A DNA stretch of 64,000 nucleotides from Sambucus nigra (Eukaryota > Streptophyta > Magnoliopsida > Dipsacales > Adoxaceae). Positions 47,258-59,464 of the stretch are shown here, piece by piece. Position numbers and translations under genes: made by a program. Positions within the stretch are counted from its first letter, which is position 1; every line of letters starts with the position of its first letter. The stretch spans positions 540,269,137 to 540,333,136 of the forward strand of contig OX422217.1 in the NCBI GenBank assembly GCA_949130495.1. Direction: 5' to 3'. The notes under the pieces were generated by a model, which saw only the letters and a program-made list of their open reading frames with translations, made no database searches and was not told the DNA's origin.

Positions 47258-50200
47258 GGAGGTTAAAGGGAGGAAGTCGGAGGAACTCTTTCGAAGAGCC
47301 ATTTGTAAGGATTCGGGGAAGAGAGGGAGTGTGATGGGTCATGGAAGGAGATAATCCAAAGGCAATTTTATAGGGTGGAGTGAAGTGACACCTAAGATTA
47401 AATTTTGAGCAAAATTTTGCTCATAGGAACGGCGTTGTAGTGATAGGAGCCAGTCAGCACAACCATTTAGATATACCATTAATAAAGAAGAATTTAGGAT
47501 GAAGTTTGACCACAATTCCTCTCATCGGCTGTTTAAACAGAGAGGCAAAGGAGAATTTAATACTTGTTTCAGAAGGGTCGTACATTAGTCGATCATGAAG
47601 GAAAGTTGATGTGTTTAGCAAACTTCGTACCCGATGAGGTAAATACGGATAATAAAAAAGGTCTATAAGTTAATAATGGACTTATGGGTAGAATATATAG
47701 GAATGGATAGGGAAATTCGTCTCAAATGACTAGTACCGTTGTTGTCAATGTCGTACGTTTACAAATTAATATCAACGCTTTCGTAGGAATGGAGCTAAAA
47801 GAGTTGGAGAATCTAACCGAAGGGAAAGAGTGGATTTAACGGTGCAAGTGAGGCACCACGGGAGGGGATACTTAATAGAGGACCCATTTTAATAATTGAC
47901 ATCAATAGAATTCTTACCAGGTGGGGGTGGATTCAGTCAGGTCCATCAAAGCCAACAACGGGTCCCTTAGGTCCAGCGGAGCCAAAGGGACAACGGGGGT
48001 AGCAATCAGGGTCAAGACTACCTGGTCGGTGAGAAGGACAACCCCAGCATGTCGAGTGGGGCCAGAGAAAGGGGAATGACACAGAGAGGTGTCTTATGTG
48101 TAAAAAGTAGTAACACATGTGTGGATCTCGTCCGCAACAAATTGGAGGACAAAAATGGGATGCCTAGTAGGGGGAACAGTTATAAGAAGTTTTTGGTTCG
48201 GTTGGGACAAGGGTGTTATGTCCAGGAACCATTTGAACCGCCACTGCTATTAGCAATTGAAAGTATCAGTTTTATCCTGGGGTGATTGGGGTCTATTTTG
48301 TGTGACACAAACGAGTCACATTAGTTTATTAGTACTAGATTCGCATCTGAAATGGGTTTAGTAGAGGTATCATTAATATTATTATAGTGTGTATATATTT
48401 ACCGTTGAGTAGCGGGGCTCTCTTTGGTTCCATTTGCAGGGGAGCAGGTGTGGACAGTAAGAAGATCTTTTACATTATGTGGTAGTTTTTTCTCCTTATG
48501 GTGGTTATAAGAGGAGAGCACATTATTATCTTATGTAGTGACTGGATACCGAGGGTTTGAGTAGTAGTAGACTGAATGGTAAGAATATTGCTCTCGCTAT
48601 GCTAAGGTGAGATATTTTGTTTTGTGAGGCATCACTTGAAAGAAGGTCAAGCTTGCATATATATTATATTTTATTGTAGACTTCAGTGAGTATAGTTGAC
48701 TCGTTACATTTAATCCCAGTGTATGGGTATTTTAATGATGTGATTCAGGGTATATTGGGTTTACCGTTGAGCGAATAGATTTAGCTCATTGTTGTTTACG
48801 CGTTGAGAACTTAGTGATAGTGAGAGCGTCTTATCATCTGATTCCTTGAGAGACATGGGCATTAACAGTTTGATTTATGTGTTAGGAGACAAGATTTGTG
48901 AAATCTTATTTATATGTTTCGGACCCATGAATTTCGATGATCGACAATGGTAGGGAATAGTACATTGGAGAAAGTTATTTTGAGCTTCATCGCGGGATGT
49001 TACACGCATAGACCTTAATAAACGTTGGGAGTGGTGAGACGTTGTTGGATGATAGTTTATTGGTTTTAAATGTTAATTATTGAACTTGTAGAGGAAACAC
49101 TTTAAGCTAAGAGCTATTAAGACTATAGGGCCAGTGGAGCCGGGTAGTGTTGTGTAGGAAGCACTGAGAAAACTTTTGTACCACAAGTTGATGGGTGGAG
49201 TAATCTCGAGAAATTAAATTTGTATTTACAGGGTGATTGAGAATACTGGTATTATATAGGCATGCCGAGAATGCGTGGATCGAGATTGAGATAATTATGT
49301 TACATATGTGATGTTTATGATGTTTGCACAAATATGCACGGATTATAGGGTGTATGGGAACCCTGGTTAGTTTGACTTCCAATATCGTCCAAAATAAGGG
49401 GAGGTGATTACAAGCGTTTCGAATATTAGCCGAGGAGGCAGCTAGAAACCTAGGTGGAATGATATGATGGACTAAACCTAGTTGAGAAAATAAGTTAGTT
49501 CGACTATGTGTATATCAAGGAGAATTATCACAACTGAGGGGAGTTAAAAAATGGTGGGGGAACACATGTAAAAAATATCCCTTGATAAGGGACGACCCCA
49601 AAATCTTGGGAAAGTAGAGTAGAGTCTCATTTAGTCAAACAGAGTGTCCTACGCATAAATAAGATATTGATTACCCCCAGGAAAAAAAGTTCCTAAGAAA
49701 TACACAGTTTGGAGAAAACACAAGGGCAGTGAGTTTTGTATATCCAAAAAAAGGGAATCAAAATGTTCCACGTGATGTGAAATGTTAGGCATGGGGATTG
49801 GTGTTAAGTAAGATGCAATGAAGTTGACTCCAAGTGCACCATTTATGGATGGGAAAGTGTTAGTCTGAGGTTACCAACCAAAATTTTTTGTAAGAGATTG
49901 ATGGTTCCAGTGATGGGATGGAGACGTAGAGAGCTCAGAAGTTCCTTCAGGTTTGTGGGATGAATTTACCAAATTGAATAAAAAATTATTATTAATTTAA
50001 GTGTCTTATAGTATCGGGCAGTATGCCCAACATTTCATTAGAGGGGAGAAATGAATCGGAATAAGGCGTCGCCCCCAATACTCATGACCCTTTTATTCCA
50101 CCTCTGCTAGATAGTGTCAGGAGGCGATGGGGGCCGAGTTACATTTTGATCTAGACATGTCACCCATACGCCGATAGGTAAAAGGTAAGTGACTATGATT

Positions 50201-50429
50201 TTAAAAAATGCGAGAAATGCATATTCTAAATTTATGGGTAATTGGGAGTATTAATTACCTTGGTAAAGCTACGTGTGATACCTCGTAGAAGTTTATTATC
50301 TACACGACACCTTCTAAGGATTCACACAGAAATTTTGTCACCAAAATTTCTTTTGGTTAAGAGTGAGGAATAACAAGCTTATTGGACTCGAGATGATTTA
50401 TGGTCTGTCGGCAAGGATTGAGTTAATCT
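47258..50429 (+). pseudogene. Degenerate gypsy interior of element D
   Basis: About 3.2 kb with no long open frame. Near 47785-47840 one frame gives MELKELENLTEGKEWI, which weakly recalls the start of gypsy reverse transcriptase (AELKELKEQLQELLDKGFIRPS). I cannot recognise the rest of reverse transcriptase, RNase H or the integrase core with confidence. This is presumably a heavily mutated and partly deleted pol. Nothing suggests a separate gene here. Confidence 0.45.
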
Positions 50430-50960
50430 ACGTCGGTTTTGTGCAATTCAGGAACGTAGTGAGAGCTACTTCACCTTAATTCAAAGTTTATAAGTCTGAC
50501 ATGAGTGGTCAGGAATTATTACGAGTACCTACCTTTAGGGGGTCATGAGGTTCGACAAGAAAGGGATGCTAGCACCGAGGTATGTGGGACCCTTTTTTAT
50601 CATTGAAAGGGTGGGACCAATTGCGTATAGGTTGGGCCTACCCGAGCATCAGTAATGAATTCATGATGTGTTCCACGTGTCATCGCTGAAGAGGTACCGT
50701 AGGAGCGAGAGGGCCTTTTTGCACATTCCATTAGAGGATATCGACTTACATCCATATATCTCTTATGAAGAGATACCAGTGGCGATACTTGATCCAAGTG
50801 AGTGTAAGTTGCAGTCTAATGTGGTACCCTTGGTTCGAGTCTAGTGGGGGAAGCACAATGTTAACGAGTCGATGTGGGAATGGGAGGAGAATATGGGAGA
50901 GCAATATCCAGAGTTATTCACCGCGGGAACATCCTAATTTCGAAGGTGAAATTCCTTTGT
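50430..50960 (+). pseudogene. Integrase C-terminus with chromodomain-like tail, element D
   Basis: Broken reading frames give MRFDKKGMLAPRYVGPFFII, ERVGPIAYRLGLPEH, IHDVFHVSSLKRYRRSE, ISYEEIPVAILDPSECKL and NVVPLVRV, then WGKHNVNESMWEWEENMGEQ with YPELF. These correspond to the conserved integrase C-terminal blocks of plant Ty3/gypsy elements (RFGKKGKLSPRYIGPF, HNVFHVSMLRKY, ILDR, WEREEDM..YPHLF). The last part has the form found in chromoviruses of the Tekay/Del group. It would guide integration. A stop follows LPEHQ and others follow later. This is the best evidence for assigning the gypsy LTRs of this window to a chromovirus lineage. Confidence 0.82.
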
Positions 50961-50972
50961 AAGGAGGGAGTA
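50961..50972 (+). other. Polypurine tract of element D
   Basis: AAGGAGGGAGTA directly precedes the 3' LTR, in the expected place for plus-strand priming. Confidence 0.7.
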
Positions 50973-53907
50973 TATAACACACCGTATTCTTGAGCATTTA
51001 TATTTAATTAATCCTAGTACTTTAAATTACACGTGTGTCGTAATTTAATTGAATTAATTATTACGCGTTAATTAAAATATTAATTAGGAGAGATAATGGT
51101 TAATATTTATGGAGTATAATTACTAAGGTAATAGTAAGTTATTAATTTTACGTCCTAACGAGTGATAGTGACGTGGCGATATTTTACCTTAATCGGGAGT
51201 CGGTATAGACTACTTGGGGTCGAGATAAGACTTTATTGTGGAGTGACTCGGATGGCAATTTTGAGATCACGGTTGATTCGAGTAGTTGAAATTGTGTACC
51301 CGCGGATAGTAATTTGGTCCCGGGGCCTTTTTAGAGATAATTAGATCCACACGAGGGTGTTCGGGTCATTTGGGCTTGGCCCATTAGCTTAATTACAGGA
51401 TTAAAATTTTTAAACCAAAGTGTTGGAGTTAAAGGCAACCATAACTCAATTAGAAAACCCTAGAAATTGAGAGAAGGGAAAAGGAGGAAAAAGAGAGGGC
51501 TTAGAGACCAAATTCAAAAGGGATTAGGGTGTGAAAGATTCATCATATTCTACTTGGAATCAGAGCCTACAAATCCTATAAGGCAAGTAATTAAACTTTA
51601 TTTTGATTTAAATAGCATAATTGTATGTTCATATTATAGTATGTGTTAATAAATTCGTTTTGGGAAGGTAGCACGTGTGAAATTTGGGTTTGGGGGAATT
51701 TAAGCATTAAAGGTGAAATTGTTGTTTAATTAATGTGAGAATACTATCATATGATTATAGAATATGATTAAGAATCGAAACCCAATATAAATTGTTGTTG
51801 AATTCGGATTATTTAATCGAATTGGATTCGTGATTTAAGAAATTTTGAGAAAAAACCAATTCGTGAACCCTAGAAGTTTTAATGAGAACCATTCATAATA
51901 TATATTTGTGTTAGAACATGTTTATAGATGAAATAAACATGGAGCATCAATTGGGTTGAAGTTTGGGTTGAATCCATGGAGGTTGAAGGTTAAAAATGGA
52001 GAAAAATAATTTTTGGAGGAGAGGACTTGTTCTTTTATTCGTCAAAAACTCGTTCGAACGAATCGATGTTTTCGTTCAAATGAGATTATTATATCGTTTA
52101 AACGACCCTAGGTTTTGGAAATGGTGATAGATTTTTTCGTTACAAACGCGTGGCCGCCAGTTTCTTTTTTTTTTTTGAATTAGTTATGAATTTTCTACGA
52201 AATGGTGTCCGAGATCGAAATCTTTAGTTAGAAATCAAATCCACGTATGGATGCCCAGGATTATTTTCCCTATGGATTATAGGTGTATGTATATGAACCT
52301 AGAAAGGTGAGAAAAATGAGGAACCTAAATAATGAATTGAGTGAAATAAATTCATAAATGTTTAATTGCGGGCCAATTGGATGAGTCCGGGTATATTAGC
52401 AAGTGAATCTAATTTGAATTATTTAATGGATGTGAAATTAAATTAAATAAGATTCAGTGATATAGGGTCAGGTATTATGGGCTAGTACTACGAGAGTTAG
52501 GCAAGGGTTAGCCGGATGTTATATATATATATATATATACACTTGGGTTCTTTATAAATCTCGGTATTAGATATTTATGTGAATACATATCCCTCTAGTG
52601 CTATCATATGAGGTTGCGCGATGTGGGTGAACCACGTGGCTAGTGAATGCAGGGAGAGTATAGTCCCCAGGTCATAGCATCCGGTATTTATTTGTGTGTT
52701 CTTTCCGAGGTGAGACTTTTTGGGTATGATTTGGTCTCACTCTCAGGGAACTATGAGCGTCTCCACTACGCTTACGATTTTATTGCCTAATTTGGTGTGA
52801 GTTAACCGTCTTATGGTATTCGGGTTGGATTGAGTATACCTGGGGTGATACAATTTTAGAGAAAGAATTCGATGAGTTATTACTCGGGAATGGGTTGTTA
52901 TTATACACGACGCATGTGTTAATGTTGTAGTATACTAATACCTATATTATGGGTAGATAATTATATACATGTTTAATACCTAAAGTGTGATTGTATTTCA
53001 GATATAACTAGTGTTAACGTTATATGATTAATTGGTACTTAATACATAACTAGTGTGACTATTATATAAGTAATCAAAGTTAAAATGATTAAATAAGTTA
53101 ATGAGTAGATAACTTATAAATCAAGGTAAGAAATACTCGGGTTAGAGTAGAGTGATAGAAATAAGTGTAACAAGGCTAGATAGGTGGGATAGCATAACTA
53201 GTTGGGTTAGAAGGTAAGCGATACGTTTCCACATTAGATCAAGGGTGAGTTATTTCATAAGAGAGTGCGACACCATCTTAAATATGGGAACTGTTCATGC
53301 ATATTTAATCATTGCATTTTAATTACTTGCTAAATATTTTAAAAATGTTTTACTTGGGCTTTGACCTGTGTCAAAAAAAAATTCCAAAACATTTTAGTTG
53401 TCCCTCCACAGGAATGCCCAGCTTCAGGATTCTATCCGAAGATGCGTAGCTGCAGCTCATGTGGAAGTTGCAGGACTTTGCTATAGACACCTCCTTTATT
53501 TATTCCTTGTGTAGGGACTTTATTTCAGTACTTATTTGGTCATGTTGCCCTTTAGACTATTTAAGTACGTCCAGTTTATAGATTAGACTTTGTGTATCTA
53601 GCTCATTATTTCAGTTATTGTTGGATTTTATTATTGAACTCATAGTTGATTCGGTCTTCTTTATTCATATTATTTATCTTTGTTGGATTTAGTTATTAGT
53701 TTATGTGGATGGTTTCAACTATTATTTATATTCCACATGTTGTTAATTAATGTAAGATAAAATTTTGCACCGGTCTATTTAATTAATAGGTGGTTAGTAA
53801 CTTGAAAAATATTTTCGACAGTGATGTTTAGAATGAGCCATATGAGACCAATGTTTTATTTTGGTAAAGGGATGGCAACCCGATATTTTAATAGGCTGGG
53901 TGTCACA
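50973..53907 (+). mobile_element. 3' LTR of element D
   Basis: A complete 2935-bp LTR starting TATAACACACCG (TG decayed to TA) and ending GCTGGGTGTCACA. Landmarks: AGGCAAGT at 51581-51588, TTCGAACGA-type cluster at 52047-52107, a TA microsatellite near 52520, GGGCTTTGACCTG near 53346, CCACAG acceptor-like end at 53411 and CGACAGTGATG near 53818. Confidence 0.88.
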
Positions 53908-54209
53908 GAAACATGAGTTAACTGTACAGAAAATACGGGCATAAAACTCATCAAAAGATTCACTCTCTTTCATGGTGATAGTTTCAAGTTGAGTGGTTTA
54001 CTTTTGAAGATTAAACGCCTTAACCTCACTCATTCCTTCATGAGTAACTTGAAGAATGTACCATGCCTCCTTTGCAGTTTCACAAATCATGGTACAAAAA
54101 AATCCTCGGGAGTAACGACACTAAACAAAGCATTTAAACCTTTTGAATTAAAATTACATAATTTTAACTCATCCTCACTCCATTCCTTTATAGGTTTTGA
54201 AGTTGCTTC
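53908..54209 (-). pseudogene. gag of element B, middle segment
   Basis: The 0.3 kb of B gag between insertions D and C. The minus strand reads SKPIKEWSEDELKLCNFNSK, GLNALFSVVTPEDF, then after a frameshift MICETAKEAWYILQVTHEG and SESFDEFYARIFCTVNSCF. These match capsid motifs in C (CETSKEAWDILKLIH, ETFDEFYERLSDIVNS). One stop is present in VKAFNLQK-stop-TTQLET. Confidence 0.85.
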
Positions 54210-55745
54210 TGTAAGGACAAATTTCCAATTGAGTCAATTTTTAAGTATTGGCCTAATTCCGTACAAAACAATTTGAGTTATAGGATAGAAGTATGTTGTG
54301 TTCTTCAAGCCTATGGCATTTGACTTGAGGACGTAGCATCCAGGCCTAAAGTGAAGATATTAACATTGCTAGTTTTCATGCCCTCTTCAACGTCATCAAC
54401 CTTTTCATATTTCCATGGTCTCTAAAGGTATGAATGCATATGATATATATAGATCCTTGAATTTATTTTTTATTGGGAGCCATTTTATTTTCTAAACTTT
54501 GTTTAAAATGATTTTCAATTTTTTTAAAGAAAAGTAAAATTTTTTGAAATGTCATTCCAACGACATTTCAATCTCGTTCGAACGAAATTTGAATGTTGTT
54601 CAAACAATCTTTCAAATGAGATCTTTTCATTTTTCACCATTTTCTCATTCGATAATCTCATTTGAACGATGTTTTTCAAACGAGATTTGTGCATTTTATC
54701 TCTGAAATCTTGTTCGATAAAGTCATTCGAACGACTTTCAAATGTCGTTCGAACGACCGTCACTTTTCGGAAGTTTTTTCGTCAGTTTTTTATAAAAATT
54801 CCACCACCCCACTTTGTTTTTACCACATTTTAAATTTTCCTGGTGACATTTTGCAGACTTTTTCATACTTTCCAAGATCTTTTGAGAGCAAAATCCTTTT
54901 TCCAAAAAGTCCTGTTGTTTTTGTGAATTCAAATGATTTAATTTTCACACAAAAATATGTTTACACCCATATAGTTTATGTTGATCCAAGTTACAATATA
55001 TATATATTTTCTTTGAGGTCATCATCTTGTCACCAGGTACCATTCTCTACCCAAAAGGAGAAAGTTTCCTACGGAGGATTTTATTCAGTTGGCTTGTGGT
55101 GTACATACAGAGGAGGCCTTCGTGTGTTGACGGTCGCTGGGCCCCATCTTTGGACTTCGATATATAGGTGGATTCCTGCGTTGTGGACTAGGCGGAGGTG
55201 GAAGAACGAAGAAGCATCAAGGCTTGAAAGGGAGTCAGGTTATTGAAGTAAGTCTTTTGTCGTGTCTTGTATAAATCCACACCTAGTGGACTTTTTGGCT
55301 GGGTCATCTGAGATTTTTCCCATTGTTGGTTTTCCTCGTACATTGTGGTCTTGTGATTGTGTGTTTATTTTTGTTCTTACAAAAATCACGTAGATGCATG
55401 CTTAGGATTATCAAGGTAAAAATTGGGTTTAATCACAACATCGGTTTAATTTGGTCCAAATTTTATTTGGGTAAAGTTTAGTTTAATTTAATTCAACTCA
55501 GACTTAATTTGGCAAAATTCATGTTTGTTTTATTTGGCCCATTTTATAACTTCAATTAAGTTTGCTTAAAAGATTTTTTTTAATATTTGTTTAATTTCAT
55601 TTTAATTGTGAAGAAATTGAAATTTTGGATATGTGTAAGAATCTTAAATTTGGAATTTTCAGAACCATCACATTTGAATATAAAAATTTGTAATATATTC
55701 CATCAAGTGGTATTAAAGCATATAATTTAAGACATCACATTCTCA
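54210..55745 (+). mobile_element. 5' LTR of element C
   Basis: Starts TGTAAGGACAAATTTCC and ends ACATCACATTCTCA. TATATATAG at 54444-54452, palindrome cluster 54550-54760, GTAAGTC at 55248-55254, GGTTTTCCTCGTACATTG near 55330. A decayed second primer-site-like sequence TGGTATTAAAGC lies inside the LTR at 55708-55719. The open frame at 54662-55246 lies wholly inside the LTR, and only its last part is open in the partner LTR. Confidence 0.9.
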
Positions 55746-55748
55746 AAT

Positions 55749-55760
55749 TGGTATCAGAGC
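55749..55760 (+). other. Primer-binding site of element C
   Basis: TGGTATCAGAGC lies 3 bp after the 5' LTR end, of the initiator-methionine tRNA type. Confidence 0.92.
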
Positions 55761-55810
55761 AGGTATGCTAAATTATTGTGTTAAGATACTTTTCTTTTTT
55801 TATTTAAAAT

Positions 55811-57715
55811 ATGGAAAATATACCTTTTTCAAAATTTCCTATTTTTAACGGTTCTAACTACACGTATGGGAAAGCACGTATGACGTCGGCACTTAAATCC
55901 TTAGATGAGCGGGTTTGGAAATCGGTAGTTAAAGGGTGGTCCCCACCAGCATGTCTAGATGGAGAAGTTCGTGTACCTAAACCCGTAGAAATATGGAGTG
56001 AGACTGAGCTTAAGTTAGCAAACCTTAATTCTCGAGGTTTAAATGCTCTTTTTAGTGCGGTCACACCTAAGGAATTTCGACGGATTATTATGTGTGAAAC
56101 TTCTAAGGAGGCATGGGATATACTCAAACTCATCCATTAAGGTCCTAGTGTCATTAAAGCTTCTAAACTCCAAACCTCACCACTCAATTTGAAATCATTA
56201 AAATGCTAGAAAGTGAGACTTTTGATGAGTTCTATGAGAGATTGTCCGATATTGTGAATTCATGTTTTAATTTTGGAGAAAAGATACCCTACAACCGTGT
56301 CGTATAGAAAATTTTGAGGTCATTACCCTATAGATTTTTTCCAAAGGTGACCGTTTTAAATTCTTTAGGCATTTTACACTCTACGAAACTTGAAGAGCTT
56401 GTAAGTGACTTACAAATCTATGAACTTGACATGTTTCCCTCCAAGGATGAGAAGTGGAAAGATAAGGACATAGCTTTGAAAGCTCAGAAGGAGGAAACAT
56501 CAGTTTTGGATGATGAGTTTGAGATTGACTCGAAAGATATGGATTTTTTTGGTAGGAAGTTTAGAAAATTTCTTAAGACTAATAAAGAGAAACTTAAAAA
56601 TGATTCCAATAAGTTTGAGAAGTCAAAGAAAAATAAAGCTGAGAAATTCCCTAAAAATCGTAATGAATATCTTAATAGGGACGAGTCAAATAGATGTTAT
56701 GGTTATGAGGGTTATGGCCATAGGACATTCGAGTGTCCCACTAAACTAAGGAAAGAGGGCAAGATACTGATTTTATATAATGCCACACTTAGTGATAGTT
56801 AATAGGAAGAGCGACCTTATTCCTCCATTGAGCGTAATTTTACCACGTTCATAGCTAGTCATGTGAGTGATAGTGAAATTTTTTCCATTGAGGATAACTT
56901 AATACATGACAGTTCCAAGGCCATTATTTGTGAATCCTCTGAGTCTTATGGTGAAGAGAGTGAGAATTAATAAGAGGAGGAGGAGTAGAGTGAACTTTAA
57001 ATAGAATTTCATGAGTTATATGCAGAGTCGTTGAAATTAAAAAGGGAAAACTTGAAGTTAGAAGAAAAAATGAGAGAATGTGTCGTATGTAATGATGATA
57101 GTATTTTAATTGAAGATCTTAAGGCATGTGAGAGAACTCTTCGTGAGAAGCTAGAGTATGTTGACGATGAAAGAGATAGCCTTATAGGTTTAATGTAGGC
57201 TATGAAGAAAAAACTTCTCGAGTTTAAAGAGAGTAAGAGTTTACTTGAGTCTCGAATAGTGGAACTTAAAGAGAAATTGAAAGACTCAAGTCGGGTAAAA
57301 TTTGATTTGGAGTGTATGTCGGAGAAATTAGATAAAATCTTAGGCACCGTCCAAATTAAAGATGACACTATGGTATTGGCTTCGATACTCAAAATTCTTC
57401 CGTTAATAAATCCAAAGCAATTATTTTGAGAGAATCGTCTAGGAACACTAGAAAAAATCAATCCTTAGGTAATACTTCACGCGATGTTTCACTTACACAC
57501 GTTGTGGTCAGAAGGGGCACCTTAGGAAGTTTTGTTTTGATCTTAGAAATGGTTCTATAAAGTCAAAGGGTGGAGTCACTAAGATCACCAAATCCCGATA
57601 GCTTCGTGTTTCACTCATGTGGGTTAGGAGATCCAATTTGGAGGCTTTAGATGATAGAGTGTATGAGTCTCATTTACTTGCACATGACTCCTCCCTTTTT
57701 AAATCTAAAGGTTAA
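55811..57715 (+). pseudogene. gag of element C (SIRE-type copia), broken
   Basis: The start at 55811 gives 109 open codons: FPIFNGSNYTYGKARMTS, SLDERVWKSVVKGWSPP, NSRGLNALFSAVTPKEFRRI and CETSKEAWDILKLIH. A stop (TAA) then replaces the Glu of HEG. The capsid core continues in other frames (FYERLSDIVNSCFNFGEK; 56314-56802 open with PKVTVLNSLG, KLEELVSDLQIYELDMF). The zinc knuckle CYGYEGYGHRTFEC at about 56695-56736 has Tyr in place of the second Cys. A lysine-rich linker and a coiled-coil-like segment follow (57202-57429, KKKLLEFKESKSLLESRIVE). A second knuckle, readable with a frameshift (THCGQKGHLRKFCF), lies near 57497. Reading ends MWVRRSNLEAL...SSLFKSKG with TAA at 57713, at the same residue as element A, which has TGA there. 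Confidence 0.87.
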
Positions 57716-59449
57716 TTGTGTTAGCTTTGTTTACATACACTAGATTTTGTACTCCATGATAGATTTTGGCTAGTTTTATATGTGTTTGTCATTTCCTAGT
57801 ATATGCTTCATCACATATGTTTTACTAAAATTATGATATGATTATCTTTTGTATTTTATTTTATTTTTTGGATCTTATTGAAAAATACAAAAAGATTTTG
57901 TTTTTCTTTTGAGTTTATTTTTTTTGTTTAAAATTTTTGAAAACTTAGATATTTGTTTGTGTAGTTTAGTTTTACACATTGTATACGAAATATACTTGTG
58001 TTTGAATCCATTATCATCCCCACGCGTCCATGTGGCTAGAACGTTTGGATAAGAAATTTCAATTCTTAAAATTTTCTTCATAATGCTTGCATGGAGAAGT
58101 TTGATTTTAAGTTGCTTAATGGATTCTTTTTACATGCCTCTCACATACATGCACGAGTTCTCTGAACTTTAACTTCACATGTATATTTGAGCTAAGTGAG
58201 ATGTTCTCCTATCAATTTTACCATCTACATGTTGCTATGACTATGGAGGATTTGTGCATGTAAGAACCGTTGCACATGAGATTTATTTGAATTATATAAA
58301 AAATACATATGAGGGTGCAAGGAAAGGGTCTAAAAAACTCGAGCATCGTAAAAATTAGTCAAGACGCAAAGAGTTTAAAAAGGGCCAAAAAAAGTGTGGC
58401 ATTGTAAAAAGTAGCCAAGGCCTACATAGTTTAGTTGGTATGTTCATTTAAAAAAAATAAAAAGAATTAGTATGTATGAGGGAGTTTGGATGGTAATATC
58501 AACGGGTTTGCACAATGACAATGTATCATGTTTGGGCTTATTTTGTCATGGATCTATTGGTTTGTAGAATCATCAAAATTTTAGGCTTGTATGCATTGTG
58601 CTTGTTTGTTCTTTGAGTTCACTTAATATTATCATATGAGACTAAATCTATGTTTGATAATGTTTTTGCAATCAAATAGAACTCCTTGAACATTTTTAAG
58701 TGATTGGGTCATAATTCTCTTGACTCTAGCTCACATCCCTTCACTCCGTTTACCACATTGTTATTTAGCCACATTTATTCCTTACGAGTGAGGAAAATTT
58801 AGTGTATTTTGTGTCTTGTGTGGTGTTTATACCTATATATATGTGCTTGTGTGTGATTGGTACCTTTTGAGTATGTATATATACGGTATCATTTTTTTGT
58901 GAGTCGTTGTCTTTCTATTTAGTCCATGTATGCTTTGTGTTGATATATGTATCTATCTTTGGAATAGTTGATCTTTTGTTGCCATCTTTCTTTATTTTAC
59001 TTGTAACTCTATACACCATTGCATGATATACTTGTTTTTCCATTATGCTTATCCATTGTTTCATTTAGGGGGAGAACTTGTTTTACTGGGGGAGAAATGG
59101 GTTATTTTATATATGTTTATCTTTTCCTATTCGTAAACAAAAAGGGGTACAAATGGTATCTAAACCTTTTAATTTGGGGAAGGGGGAGACGCGGCTTTCT
59201 GAGGTAGATCATGTTAGACAAAGGGTGAGGATTTAATAATGCACTTTATATTGTTATATTTCCTATGCGTTTGATGGTTTGGTTAACTGTGCAGGTTTTC
59301 ATGCTTACGATCATATTTTTAAGGCAAGAAAAGCTTCTCATCCCATGTGTCAGTCAAGGTCTGTAATTTTTATTTTTGGGTGGGATTGTTTGTTTTTAGA
59401 TGAGTTTGACGGCCCATAGGATTTTTATTTTGGTTTTGTCCCGGAATAG
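57716..59449 (+). other. Post-gag non-coding region of element C
   Basis: About 1.7 kb without long open frames. Block-by-block similar to 22626-24589 of element A: ATGCACGAG, CACATGTATATTTGAGCT, GTGCATGTAAGAACCGTTGC, GGTTTGCACAATG, TGGTTTGTAGAATCATCA, GGGGGAGAA and GGGTGGGATTGTTTG. It looks like 3' untranslated sequence retained by a pol-less family. Confidence 0.7.
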
Positions 59450-59464
59450 CAAAAGGGGGAAATT
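59450..59464 (+). other. Polypurine tract of element C
   Basis: CAAAAGGGGGAAATT directly precedes the 3' LTR. The upstream GTCCCGGAATAGC is shared with element A. Confidence 0.85.

Larger units (their letters stand above)
45263..53907 (+). mobile_element. Element D: Ty3/gypsy (Tekay-like) element inserted in B gag
   Basis: Starts TGTAACACCC, ends GGGTGTCACA and is flanked by GAAAC duplications (45258-45262, 53908-53912). The right LTR is complete (50973-53907, 2935 bp). The left LTR is cut after 1995 bp, at 47257. The missing 941 bp of LTR, the primer site, gag and most of pol are gone. The remaining interior keeps a recognisable integrase end with a chromodomain-like tail. The outer ends and target duplication are intact, so it inserted as a whole and later lost internal sequence. 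Confidence 0.88.

Noticed and set aside
47933..48285. Small open frames inside element D (61 and 78 codons)
   Set aside because: Short, on opposite strands, without known motifs, and located in the decayed pol region.
54662..55246. 194-codon open frame on the plus strand
   Set aside because: It lies entirely inside the element C 5' LTR, over the palindrome cluster and leader. The partner LTR does not keep the frame over the same span and no known domain is visible.
56314..56802. 162-codon frame as an independent gene
   Set aside because: It is one readable segment of the broken gag of element C, with capsid and zinc-knuckle motifs, not a separate gene.
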